Shown in pieces: positions 1-7,952 of a DNA stretch of 64,000 bases. Under the pieces are notes generated by a model. It searched no databases. It was not told the DNA's origin and worked only from the letters and a program-made list of their open reading frames with translations. The position numbers and the translations under genes are program-made. Numbering within the stretch: position 1 is the stretch's first letter; the number at the start of each line of letters is the position of its first letter. The DNA comes from DASCQC01 sp036012865 (GTDB lineage: Bacteria > Pseudomonadota > Gammaproteobacteria > Comchoanobacterales > Comchoanobacteraceae), in the NCBI GenBank assembly GCA_036012865.1, contig DASCQC010000026.1:1-64000 (forward strand), given 5' to 3'.

Positions 1-961
1 TATCAATAACATACTCTGCTATTATTCCGATAATAGCAGACATGTTAATGTTAGACCTTCGTGATGACCCAGTATTGCCTTTACTTTGACCGGCAACAGC
101 AAAAGCGGTTTCAGCAATAATATGTATAAAGAGCAAAAACTTATTAACAATTGAGTCTAAAAACATCGATATAGAGATAAGGGTATAGATATATGCTTGT
201 TTAAGGCTTGTCATATTGAAGCTTAGACTATGCTTGTTGAATATATTTGAAAACAATTTTTTATCAGAGTTTAGTGCCTTAAACAGAGAGTGAATATCAA
301 TAATATAAGGAACAAGAATAAACAATCCCAATATATTCATAAAGTTATTGAGTGCTAATTGAATGATATTAAATTTCATGCATAGGACAATAACAGAAGC
401 TATGTTAAATAGATGCAACATATTTTGATTGTTTGAGCTTGAATTAGTATGTCCATTGTTTACGCTTGATCTCTTGGGGTTTATTATCTCTACCATGCGA
501 TCAAGAAGCATCAGGGAATAAGCCACTACTGAACTAAAAGATATAGCAGTAACAACAATCTCAATATCACTTAAGTAAGCAAGAGCTTCCGAAAATTCAG
601 TCATCAGTGGGTTGGCTGTGTAGTATAATATTAAGCCATATAAAGAAATGTATAGAAGCTTGATGTATACAGAGACAGGCTCACCCTGCTCATTGTCATT
701 ATAAAATCTGGACACGTTATCTGTTGTTTTTGTTAAGATATTATTATAGATCATAGACATAGTGCAATAGTAGGATATTGAAATGATTGCAATTAATATG
801 TTGGCTAGTGACCTAAAGAGTCTTGGTAGAGTCGCCACATGTGGGCATAAGATAGATAATGAGATAGCCAGATAACTAAGTCCAGAAATCGACGAAAAGA
901 GTGAGTATAGACGATCAGAGTCAATTGATACTCTGTCGAATATTCGGCCAATGAATTCCAT
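1..961 (-). CDS. Multi-pass membrane protein of unknown function (3' end beyond window)
   Basis: I do not recognise the family. The frame is open from an ATG at 961 to the left edge (about 320 residues) with no stop, so the C-terminus is missing. Hydrophobic stretches lie near residues 19-38, 52-71, 101-116, 134-152, 183-216 and 254-282, so it is a polytopic inner-membrane protein. A hydrophilic Asn/Ser-rich loop falls around residues 163-180. An AGGA ribosome site lies six bases before the ATG. The upstream promoter carries a Fur-type palindrome, so iron-repressed expression is likely. A role in iron acquisition or intracellular adaptation is possible but not shown by the protein itself. Confidence 0.75.
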   Translation of the reverse strand, partial: MEFIGRIFDRVSIDSDRLYSLFSSISGLSYLAISLSILCPHVATLPRLFRSLANILIAIISISYYCTMSMIYNNILTKTTDNVSRFYNDNEQGEPVSVYIKLLYISLYGLILYYTANPLMTEFSEALAYLSDIEIVVTAISFSSVVAYSLMLLDRMVEIINPKRSSVNNGHTNSSSNNQNMLHLFNIASVIVLCMKFNIIQLALNNFMNILGLFILVPYIIDIHSLFKALNSDKKLFSNIFNKHSLSFNMTSLKQAYIYTLISISMFLDSIVNKFLLFIHIIAETAFAVAGQSKGNTGSSRRSNINMSAIIGIIAEYVID

Positions 962-971
962 GACTAGTCCT

Positions 972-990
972 AATGAGAATGATTCTCATT
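972..990 (-). promoter_or_regulatory. Fur box (predicted)
   Basis: AATGAGAATGATTCTCATT is a perfect 9-1-9 inverted repeat. It fits the 19-bp Fur operator consensus used for gammaproteobacteria (AATGANAATNATTNTCATT). It lies 11-29 bases upstream of the membrane-protein ATG at 961 and overlaps the -10 element of the promoter at 988-1016, where iron-loaded Fur would block transcription. Confidence 0.75.
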
Positions 991-1016
991 TTCTATTAGA
1001 AAGGTAAAGATGTCAA
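988..1016 (-). promoter_or_regulatory. Sigma-70 promoter for the Fur-box membrane gene
   Basis: Read on the minus strand: TTGACA (1016-1011), 17 bases, then GAAAAT (993-988). The -35 overlaps the hflC stop codon, so this promoter starts a new transcript after hflKC. The Fur-type palindrome covers the start-site side. Confidence 0.55.
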
Positions 1017-1942
1017 CCTTTTTTAGATGACTTATCTATTCTAAAAAATTTATTGAGGTAATTCATATTCTCAGAATCTAAAACTAAAATATCTTTGGAA
1101 GAAAAAGTATTTTGGTATGACTCCATACTCCTATATAACTCATACAACTCTTTGTTTTGAGAGTAAGCGTCATTATATATCTTAGCAGCTTCGGCATCAC
1201 CCTCTGCCCTAGTATTAGCAGATTTATTTTCGGCTTCAGCGATGATAATCAAGGCTGTCTTATCAGCACTCGAACGAAGTTTTTCTGCTTCTGCTTCACC
1301 ATTGGCTCGATACAAAGTTGCAAACTGCTTTCTTTGAGAGCTCATCCTCTCATAGACCGTTTTAGTCACGTCTCGAGGATAGTCTATGCGCTTGATACGA
1401 ACATCAATAATATTTATTCCTAGAATCTGTACGGATTCCTGTGCTTTATCACGCAAGGTATTGATAACATCTCCCCTATCTCCAGATATTAATTCACTTA
1501 AAGTCCTTTTACCGAACTCAGTTCTTATCTCATGAGCAACTTTAGCTTGTATAATTTCAGCTGCGCTGTTCATAAACCCCGCTGTTGAACCAAAAATGGA
1601 GGTTGTACTAATACTTTTATAAAATTCCTCCAGATCTGCAACTTTCCATTTAATGAAATAATCTACATCCACTGACTTTTGCTCAGCAGTTAATACTCTT
1701 GTCTTAGGCGCTTCAATAGTTTGTAGCTTAGTACTAATACGATTGACTTTATCAATGATGGGGAGTTTAAGGTGCAGCCCTGGCTTTTTTTCATTGAGGT
1801 CATTTTTTTTATCCCCCAAGATTTCACCAAAGCGGATAACCAGAGCTTCTTCACCTTCTTTAACAACAAATAAGGATAATGAAGCTATCACCATGGACAA
1901 AAGAATTACTGCTGCTATTTGGATTAGTGAGTTCTGAGTCAT
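1013..1942 (-). CDS. hflC: HflC, SPFH/band-7 modulator of FtsH protease
   Basis: HflC pairs with HflK in a large periplasm-facing SPFH assembly that encloses and modulates the membrane AAA protease FtsH. The 309-residue protein has one N-terminal membrane anchor (about residues 7-27), the band-7 domain (starting EGEEALVIRFGE), and an Ala/Glu-rich coiled segment (about residues 215-265, e.g. RANGEAEAEKLRSSADK) typical of HflC. The family is usually about 330 residues. It starts two bases after the hflK stop, so the two are cotranscribed and probably translationally coupled. Confidence 0.95.
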   Translation of the reverse strand: MTQNSLIQIAAVILLSMVIASLSLFVVKEGEEALVIRFGEILGDKKNDLNEKKPGLHLKLPIIDKVNRISTKLQTIEAPKTRVLTAEQKSVDVDYFIKWKVADLEEFYKSISTTSIFGSTAGFMNSAAEIIQAKVAHEIRTEFGKRTLSELISGDRGDVINTLRDKAQESVQILGINIIDVRIKRIDYPRDVTKTVYERMSSQRKQFATLYRANGEAEAEKLRSSADKTALIIIAEAENKSANTRAEGDAEAAKIYNDAYSQNKELYELYRSMESYQNTFSSKDILVLDSENMNYLNKFFRIDKSSKKG

Positions 1943-1944
1943 GA

Positions 1945-2922
1945 TTAATTCCTTTTATCGAATAGTTTACTTAAAGAAAGTACATTTAAGCTTTGCTTGC
2001 CTGTGACGACTATCTTATGAGTTTGTTTAAGGATTGGATCTAACCCACTCATATAAATCCTGAACTTGGTAATGTCAGGGTGTTTTTTAAACTCAGGAAT
2101 CAAGGCTAGGTATTGTGCAATATCAGCTTTAGCCTTCAAAGTAACTTTTTCCCTATACGCAGCAGCTTCGTTAAGCAATCGATTTGCCTTACCTTTAGCT
2201 ACAGGAACAACTTGATTCTCATAAGCTTTTGCAAGGTTGATAATCTTATGCTCATCTTCACGTGCTTTGACAACATCATCAAAAGCTGGCTTCACTGTAT
2301 CAGGAGGTCTGGCATCTACTATTTTCACATCAGTTACGTTGATACCTATGTTGTAGATTTTCAATATTTGACGTATTTTATCCTCTATTTGTATTTTAAC
2401 CAGGTCCCTATCTTTTGTTAAGATACTATCAAGCCCAGAATGCCCTACAACATGCCTAAGAGCACTTTGTATGGTTTGTGATAAAATATGTCGAGGATTC
2501 GTTGAATTAAACAAGTAGTTTGCAGGTTGATTGATTTGGTAAAATACTGACAATCTGACAATGGCATAGTTTTCATCTTTTGTTAACATTTCAGCTTCAA
2601 CTTCTTCATTATTGATCTTTTTAACATTAACAATGTATTTGGAATCTACACCGAGGGGTATCCAATGTATTCCTGAATCATAGGTGTTGTTAAGTTTCCC
2701 AAACCTTAAGACAACTGCTTTTTCACCTGGTTGAACTGTGAATAAACCACCCACACCCCACATGGCAAGGATAACAAACAACAATAGCAGAATCATAAAC
2801 TGATTAACTTGATTTGTATTATTGCTACTCTTAAAGTGTTTTTTGAAAAAATTTGCTATTAAATCATCCAAGTTCGGCGGTGACTTTTGATTTTGCCATG
2901 GATTCTTGCCTGAATTGTTCAT
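1945..2922 (-). CDS. hflK: HflK, SPFH/band-7 modulator of FtsH protease
   Basis: HflK is the partner of HflC in the FtsH-regulating complex. The 325-residue protein has a hydrophilic N-terminus with the NPW motif typical of HflK, one membrane segment at residues 42-61, then a band-7 domain (VQPGEKAVVLRFGK) and the conserved IVDARPPDTVKPAFDDV region before a coiled coil. It is shorter than E. coli HflK (about 419), mostly in the Gly-rich N-terminus and C-terminal tail. In enterobacteria it follows hflX directly; here a lipase-like gene intervenes and hflK has its own candidate promoter. Confidence 0.95.
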   Translation of the reverse strand: MNNSGKNPWQNQKSPPNLDDLIANFFKKHFKSSNNTNQVNQFMILLLLFVILAMWGVGGLFTVQPGEKAVVLRFGKLNNTYDSGIHWIPLGVDSKYIVNVKKINNEEVEAEMLTKDENYAIVRLSVFYQINQPANYLFNSTNPRHILSQTIQSALRHVVGHSGLDSILTKDRDLVKIQIEDKIRQILKIYNIGINVTDVKIVDARPPDTVKPAFDDVVKAREDEHKIINLAKAYENQVVPVAKGKANRLLNEAAAYREKVTLKAKADIAQYLALIPEFKKHPDITKFRIYMSGLDPILKQTHKIVVTGKQSLNVLSLSKLFDKRN

Positions 2923-2947
2923 GTATGCTTCCTTTACAGATGGTTAC

Positions 2948-2976
2948 ATTCTACTCAATATACTCTTTGGATTCAA
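2948..2976 (-). promoter_or_regulatory. Candidate sigma-70 promoter for hflKC
   Basis: On the minus strand TTGAAT (2976-2971), a 17-base spacer and TAGAAT (2953-2948) lie just upstream of hflK, in the 85-base gap after the lipase-like gene. It would let hflKC be expressed independently of hfq-hflX. Confidence 0.5.
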
Positions 2977-3007
2977 GCTTCATATGATTATTTCATGTCG
3001 ATAATTA

Positions 3008-5266
3008 TCAATTTTTACCATAGGATACTTTATGAGCAACTTCTCTACCCTCTTCTAAATTACTTGCAATCAGTGATCCTATGAAATCTGATTTATGGTA
3101 GGGTAATGATAATATCTCTCTTAATTTTTGTTTGGACTCTTCCTTACCTTCATCAGATAGTTTTTCAGCTAGCCTATCAATCATCTTATCAATGAAAACA
3201 TCGTACATCTGAAATTTTAAACTTTGATTCGATTTGTTCAACTGTAGAATTGTACCAATCGGGTTTTCGATATTAGCCTGACTGACCAAGGTTCTCGATA
3301 AGATATAATTATTGACATAATCACCCACACTTAAATCATGATGGGTATCTTGACTTAAATTCGGGGCATCAAAGACTTCACATGTCATGTTATCCTTCTT
3401 AACCCCCCCCCAATCACTAGGGTTTTTAAAAGCCTCAACAAAGGATGTTTGTGCAATGCCTCCGCCTAATGAATGCCCTGTGAATATGACTTGATAATCC
3501 TCTATATTTTCACCCTTGCCTCGTAATTCACCTGATATATCTTTCAATGCTTGTTGACTATAACTCAAGGCCAGCTTGATTCCTTTTGGTTTATGATCCT
3601 TATCAATCAACGTTATTATTTTCTCCTTGATTTTTTTGGAATGCTTTTCTATGTCGTCTCGATTACCTAAATACTTGACAAGTTTATTTGAAAGACCGTC
3701 TGCGAAAAATCGTTTGCCTAAAAACAAGTCATTCAATAAATCATTTTTATTCGAAAAGTCAGTACCCTTATAGGCAACTACGATTCTTTTTTGATGCTCA
3801 TTAATCATGGCTTGAGCCACAGTATAAGAATTACCTTTTTCATCTTTAGGTCGATAGGTTTCTCCAAAATTCTTCCAGCCCCTCTTTTCCAATTCACTAG
3901 GCGGTTTGACATCTGGGTCTTCATTGTACATGGCTTGTGAAATTAAAATATGATTAAGCAAAGGGGTATCTTCATAATATTGTTCTTTGCTCTTTTTATA
4001 AAGATTAAACCGATCTTGAGTTACTTTCACCATAGACTTAATCCCGTCAACAGGTGATGTTATAAAATTATAACATGCCCTAAAGATATTTTTAGCAACC
4101 CGCTTCCATGTCATGAGCCTATGATTATAAATATCCTTAGCAAGCTTGATATCTTTTGATGTTAAATGTTTTTCTTTGCCATCTTTTGATATTGCGGTTA
4201 AAGCACTTGAGCCAATTTGGCTCAATAGAAATTCAGCAAAATCTCTCGTCGTACTCAATGCGCTCTTAACAGTTTCTTTAATATCTAGACCTTGATGAAC
4301 AGCGTAGGATGAAGCTATCATGGTAACCACAGGGGCAATCACTGCTATCAATCCTGTTACAACAATAAAATAGGCATCCATCAGTGTTAAAAGCAACACA
4401 TCTTTTCCAACATCTTTCATGAACTTTAGAAATAACTTCAACCCAGTTCGTTTAATAAAATCTCTCAGACCTTCATCTTCTTTTATTATAGGGTCAGTCC
4501 TCTTGACAAGACAATCTACTATATTAAATAGAGTCTCAATAATAAAAACACTCGAAGATTTAAGCAATTCCCAGAGTAAATTTTTATCCCAATTTGCTTT
4601 AATTTCATCCGGTGTTATTTCCGATGTTTGGCTTGCAAAAGATTCATAAATTTTACTAATGTCTGGACCAAACTCTTGAACATGATTATGGGCATATTCA
4701 TAAAATTCGTTCAAACTTATCTTATCCTTTATGCCAGCGGACTCTTGCGCCGAATCCACAACACTTTTAAGTGGGTTATGCTCGATATACTCAGGTTCGG
4801 GTAGATTATTGATCATGTCTATCAATGTGTTTTTACAGGTATTAGCTTCATCAAGATTACCTGCCTTTAAACATTCAATATATTGAGCCATGTTTTCTTG
4901 AATCTCAGAATAGCCCTTAGAATCACCTATATCCGTAACTGCAGTGGCCATGTTTAATGAATTTTGCCTAGAGGCTATTTTGGAAGAATTCTGGTGTTCC
5001 TCCCATCGAGTATTTATTTGAATGATTTTTTCTATGGTTCCAGGGCTCAGAATGGTATCAGTAGAAAATTGAATGGGACCCATCGGCTCCTCTTCTTGGA
5101 GTAATTTATTACAGACTTCTAAGGCATTACCCACTCCCTCCAGATAGATTGTTTTTCCTTTATTTTGTGCATGAAATTCTTGGATCCTCTCAACAATCTT
5201 CTGTGAATTATAATCTTTACCTAGACCACCTTTGATAGGGTGTTGTTTTCGTTCACCTTGCCCCAT
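3008..5266 (-). CDS. Lipase-like alpha/beta hydrolase, possible secreted effector
   Basis: A 752-residue protein with a lipase core in its C-terminal half. IVVAYKGTDFSNKNDLLNDL (about residues 500-520) resembles the oxyanion region of class 3 lipases. GHSLGG is the nucleophile elbow, with Ser599 as nucleophile; a later EVFDAPN and PYHKSDF could supply Asp and His. The N-terminal 280 residues match nothing I recognise. A hydrophobic stretch at residues 289-323 could be a membrane hairpin. There is no classical signal peptide. The gene lies between hflX and hflK, normally neighbours. The coding strand has a run of nine G at 3403-3411 just after the nucleophile. Lipase identity is fairly firm; substrate and an effector role are inference. 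Confidence 0.75.
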   Translation of the reverse strand: MGQGERKQHPIKGGLGKDYNSQKIVERIQEFHAQNKGKTIYLEGVGNALEVCNKLLQEEEPMGPIQFSTDTILSPGTIEKIIQINTRWEEHQNSSKIASRQNSLNMATAVTDIGDSKGYSEIQENMAQYIECLKAGNLDEANTCKNTLIDMINNLPEPEYIEHNPLKSVVDSAQESAGIKDKISLNEFYEYAHNHVQEFGPDISKIYESFASQTSEITPDEIKANWDKNLLWELLKSSSVFIIETLFNIVDCLVKRTDPIIKEDEGLRDFIKRTGLKLFLKFMKDVGKDVLLLTLMDAYFIVVTGLIAVIAPVVTMIASSYAVHQGLDIKETVKSALSTTRDFAEFLLSQIGSSALTAISKDGKEKHLTSKDIKLAKDIYNHRLMTWKRVAKNIFRACYNFITSPVDGIKSMVKVTQDRFNLYKKSKEQYYEDTPLLNHILISQAMYNEDPDVKPPSELEKRGWKNFGETYRPKDEKGNSYTVAQAMINEHQKRIVVAYKGTDFSNKNDLLNDLFLGKRFFADGLSNKLVKYLGNRDDIEKHSKKIKEKIITLIDKDHKPKGIKLALSYSQQALKDISGELRGKGENIEDYQVIFTGHSLGGGIAQTSFVEAFKNPSDWGGVKKDNMTCEVFDAPNLSQDTHHDLSVGDYVNNYILSRTLVSQANIENPIGTILQLNKSNQSLKFQMYDVFIDKMIDRLAEKLSDEGKEESKQKLREILSLPYHKSDFIGSLIASNLEEGREVAHKVSYGKN
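3403..3411 (-). repeat. Homopolymer G9 tract in the lipase-like gene
   Basis: Nine consecutive G on the coding strand (codons 619-622, Trp-Gly-Gly-Val). It is the longest G/C homopolymer I found in this AT-rich window and lies about 20 codons after the catalytic serine. Gain or loss of one base would shift the frame and remove the last 130 or so residues, including the likely catalytic Asp and His. Confidence 0.8.
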
Positions 5267-5268
5267 AT

Positions 5269-5288
5269 ATACTCCTCATGAAGAGTAT
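5269..5288 (-). promoter_or_regulatory. 20-bp dyad covering the lipase-gene ribosome site
   Basis: ATACTC-x-TCATGA-x-GAGTAT is an inverted repeat broken only at two symmetric positions. It ends three bases before the start codon at 5266 and contains the GGAG ribosome-binding site. It could be a hairpin that hides the ribosome site or an operator. Which one cannot be told from sequence. Confidence 0.4.
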
Positions 5289-5331
5289 AGTAAAATATAT
5301 GGTATTTTGCTGATTAAAATGAATTTATGTT

Positions 5332-6558
5332 TTAGCTGAGCTTGGGTTTGATATAAGCACTGTATTGCTTGATTGACGATGCGGGTAAAAGTGCTGTAAA
5401 GATCATTTTATGAGTAGTCTCTATTATCTTGGGTAAAATAGGGTACATGTATTGTATTTCTTCATAGATATAATACTCAGTCATTGAGATTTCAAGTGTA
5501 GTCGGAATTAACATGTGCTGAAGTTGGTCACTTATCATACCTAAAAGTTCAGGAATTCCTTGATGTGTATAGGTGCTAATATTTAACTGACGATTTGATA
5601 TATAGGGACTAATATCAGATTTATTATAAGCCAATATTTGAGGAATATTGTCAGCATTTATTTCCGTAAGAATTTGGTTTACTGCCTGAATATGTTGAAG
5701 GTGACAAGGGTTGCTATTGTCTATAACATGAATAAGCAAGTCTGCACGACTAATCACATCAAGCGTAGATTTAAATGCCTGTTTAAGCTCTTTGGGAAGA
5801 GCATGAATAAAACCAACTGTATCGATGATATGAACTGGCGCATGTTTATTGATTTTTATTTTTCGTATTAATGGGTCAAGTGTTGCAAACGGCTTGTCTG
5901 CACAAAGAGCGTTACCCTTGGTTAGGGAATTAAACAAACTAGATTTACCCACGTTGGTATAACCTATCAAAGCAATTAATGGTGTCATGCTCTTCTTTCT
6001 ATACGCGGCTTGCTGTAATCGGGTTTTTTCCACTGATCTTATTTGATTCTTAATATGAATGATTCGACTTTTGATTAACCGTCGATCGGTTTCTAATTGT
6101 TTTTCACCCGGACCTCGAAGCCCAATGCCGCCTTTTTGCCTCTCTAGATGTGTCCACCCTTTGACAAGTTTAGATGATAAATGTAAAAGTTGAGCCAATT
6201 CGACTTGAAGCTTTCCTTCCTTACTTTGGGCTCGTTGTGCAAAGATATCTAATATAATTTCATTAATATCCAGTACATTTACTTTAAGTAAACGGCTTAG
6301 ATTTTTCTGATTAGACGCGGATATAGCGTGACTGAAGACAATCGTATCAGCTCTGATATTTTGAATAATTGTGATGAGCCAAGGAATGATTGATAGATGA
6401 CAAAAACATTTAGGCTGTATTGTCTTTAACTTATGAATATAGATGTACTGAATAGAAAGCCCAGTAGACTCGGAAAGTTGACAGAATTCACGAATATCTA
6501 CTGGGTTAAATCTTTTAGGCAATTTACAGTAAAGTAATAGTGCCCTAGTTTGGGTCAA
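5332..6558 (-). CDS. hflX: HflX, ribosome-associated GTPase
   Basis: HflX splits or rescues stalled 70S ribosomes, especially after heat stress. The 408-residue protein has the HflX N-terminal domain, the family signature GGIGLRGPGEKQLETDRR (143-160), a coiled linker, then the G domain: G1 GYTNVGKSS (199-207), G3 DTVGF (246-250) and NKSD. It starts on the base after the hfq stop, the classical hfq-hflX coupling. Confidence 0.95.
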   Translation of the reverse strand: MTQTRALLLYCKLPKRFNPVDIREFCQLSESTGLSIQYIYIHKLKTIQPKCFCHLSIIPWLITIIQNIRADTIVFSHAISASNQKNLSRLLKVNVLDINEIILDIFAQRAQSKEGKLQVELAQLLHLSSKLVKGWTHLERQKGGIGLRGPGEKQLETDRRLIKSRIIHIKNQIRSVEKTRLQQAAYRKKSMTPLIALIGYTNVGKSSLFNSLTKGNALCADKPFATLDPLIRKIKINKHAPVHIIDTVGFIHALPKELKQAFKSTLDVISRADLLIHVIDNSNPCHLQHIQAVNQILTEINADNIPQILAYNKSDISPYISNRQLNISTYTHQGIPELLGMISDQLQHMLIPTTLEISMTEYYIYEEIQYMYPILPKIIETTHKMIFTALLPASSIKQYSAYIKPKLS

Positions 6559-6846
6559 TTAATAGTTCTCTAATGGCTCGTCTTCTTGAGTCATAATATT
6601 TTGTTGACCTTCGGTAGCACTAGATTCAGAATCATTCCACACGACATTTCTTGATGGAACGATAGTAGCGATAGCATGCTTGAAAACCATTTGTTTTGTA
6701 TTATTCTTGAGTAATACAACATATTGATCAAAAGCGGCAACATGGCCTTGTAGTTTAATACCGTTGGTAAGATAGATTGCAACAGGCACTCGTTGTCTTC
6801 TCAACGCATTTAAAAATGGATCTTGTAAAGTTTGACCGCGGTTCAT
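6559..6846 (-). CDS. hfq: Hfq RNA chaperone
   Basis: The hexameric Sm-like chaperone that pairs small RNAs with mRNAs. The 95-residue protein has the Sm1 region (QDPFLNALRRQRVPVAIYL) and the Sm2 signature with FKHAI (KHAI at 56-59) and the conserved NGIKLQG. A short acidic tail follows. A GGAG ribosome site precedes the ATG. It lies in the usual miaA-hfq-hflX order. Confidence 0.97.
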   Translation of the reverse strand: MNRGQTLQDPFLNALRRQRVPVAIYLTNGIKLQGHVAAFDQYVVLLKNNTKQMVFKHAIATIVPSRNVVWNDSESSATEGQQNIMTQEDEPLENY

Positions 6847-6927
6847 TTGTAACTCCTAGTTTATTATGGATAATTTGTTCAGTAAGTTTCCTTACCCCTT
6901 CGATTTGCTTAATGCACGTATATATTA

Positions 6928-7878
6928 CTAAGATTCAAATGTATTATCAAGTACTTTATTAATTTTCAACATAATTTCTTCTGAAGAAGCCGTTTTTATA
7001 TTAAACTCTTGATGATAATGGTTATTTCTTAACCATGTAAGCTGTCTTTTGGCATACTGCCTTGTAGAAATAACGGCCTTTTCTATCATGTCATCGTAAC
7101 TGCAATTTTTATGGATAAAACTCACAACTTGTCGATAACCAATCGACTTTAAAGCTTTAAATGAATTTGAGCCATTCATGGATAGCAGAGACTTAACCTC
7201 ATCAACCAAACCCTCTTCTAGCATTAAATTAAACCTACGTTGAATCGTGTTTTTCAAAGCCTCTCTATCTGTTGGAATAATTTTCACAACTTTAATCGTA
7301 GCCATCGGAGCAGTGGCCGCTTCTTTCCAGTGATCCAATAATGATTTGCCCGTCGATTTTAAAACTTCAAGTGCTCGCAGTATTCTCTGGGTATCATTTG
7401 GACTTATTTTATTTAAATATCGAGCATCCTGTTTGACAAGCTCATGCCATAAAGCCTCCAATCCATTGCTCATTAACTTGTTGTTATAATAATCCCTAAC
7501 ACCATGATCTGTGATCGTTTCGACTGAAACTGTCGGGGTCATCAGTGCATTGGCATACATGTAGGTTCCTCCAACAATCAAGGGGGTTTTACCTCTGGAC
7601 TGAACCTCTTTGATTTTTTTATTAACATCAATTAAAAACTGCCCGACTGAATAGGGTTGGTGCGGCTCAAGAATATCAATTAAATGATGTGGAACTAGCT
7701 TCCTTTGTGCACTTGTTGGTTTAGAACTTCCAATGTTAAAATATGAATAGATCATAACGGAGTCCATGCTAATAATCTCACAATTATTTTCAATGGCAAC
7801 GTCTATCGCTATTTGAGATTTACCTATGGCTGTAGGACCGATAATTATAATGGGCGTATGTCTTGGATTAATTTCCAT
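6928..7878 (-). CDS. miaA: MiaA, tRNA dimethylallyltransferase
   Basis: Transfers a dimethylallyl group to N6 of A37 in tRNAs reading UNN codons, the first step before MiaB (also in this window) adds a methylthio group. The 316-residue protein has the P-loop GPTAIGKS (14-21), the DSVMIY motif and GGTYMYANAL, and ends with the RQYAKRQLTWLRN motif. The length is normal. It starts 19 bases beyond the nrdAB terminator and heads the hfq transcript. Confidence 0.96.
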   Translation of the reverse strand: MEINPRHTPIIIIGPTAIGKSQIAIDVAIENNCEIISMDSVMIYSYFNIGSSKPTSAQRKLVPHHLIDILEPHQPYSVGQFLIDVNKKIKEVQSRGKTPLIVGGTYMYANALMTPTVSVETITDHGVRDYYNNKLMSNGLEALWHELVKQDARYLNKISPNDTQRILRALEVLKSTGKSLLDHWKEAATAPMATIKVVKIIPTDREALKNTIQRRFNLMLEEGLVDEVKSLLSMNGSNSFKALKSIGYRQVVSFIHKNCSYDDMIEKAVISTRQYAKRQLTWLRNNHYHQEFNIKTASSEEIMLKINKVLDNTFES

Positions 7879-7891
7879 ATTATAACTTCTT

Positions 7892-7931
7892 ATAAAAGAT
7901 GTGCAGTTTACTTAAATACAAACCGCACATC
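7892..7931 (-). terminator. Rho-independent terminator after nrdB
   Basis: Minus-strand transcript: a 12-bp stem (7931-7920 with 7909-7898, one G-U pair) around a 10-base loop, followed at once by UUUUAU. It lies 21 bases after the nrdB stop and separates nrdAB from the miaA-hfq-hflX transcript. Confidence 0.75.
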
Positions 7932-7952
7932 AAGACTTAATTCATAAAAGGA

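Noticed and set aside
972..990. Palindrome after hflC as a terminator
   Set aside because: Not followed by a T run on the minus strand, and the fit to a Fur box over a promoter is much better.
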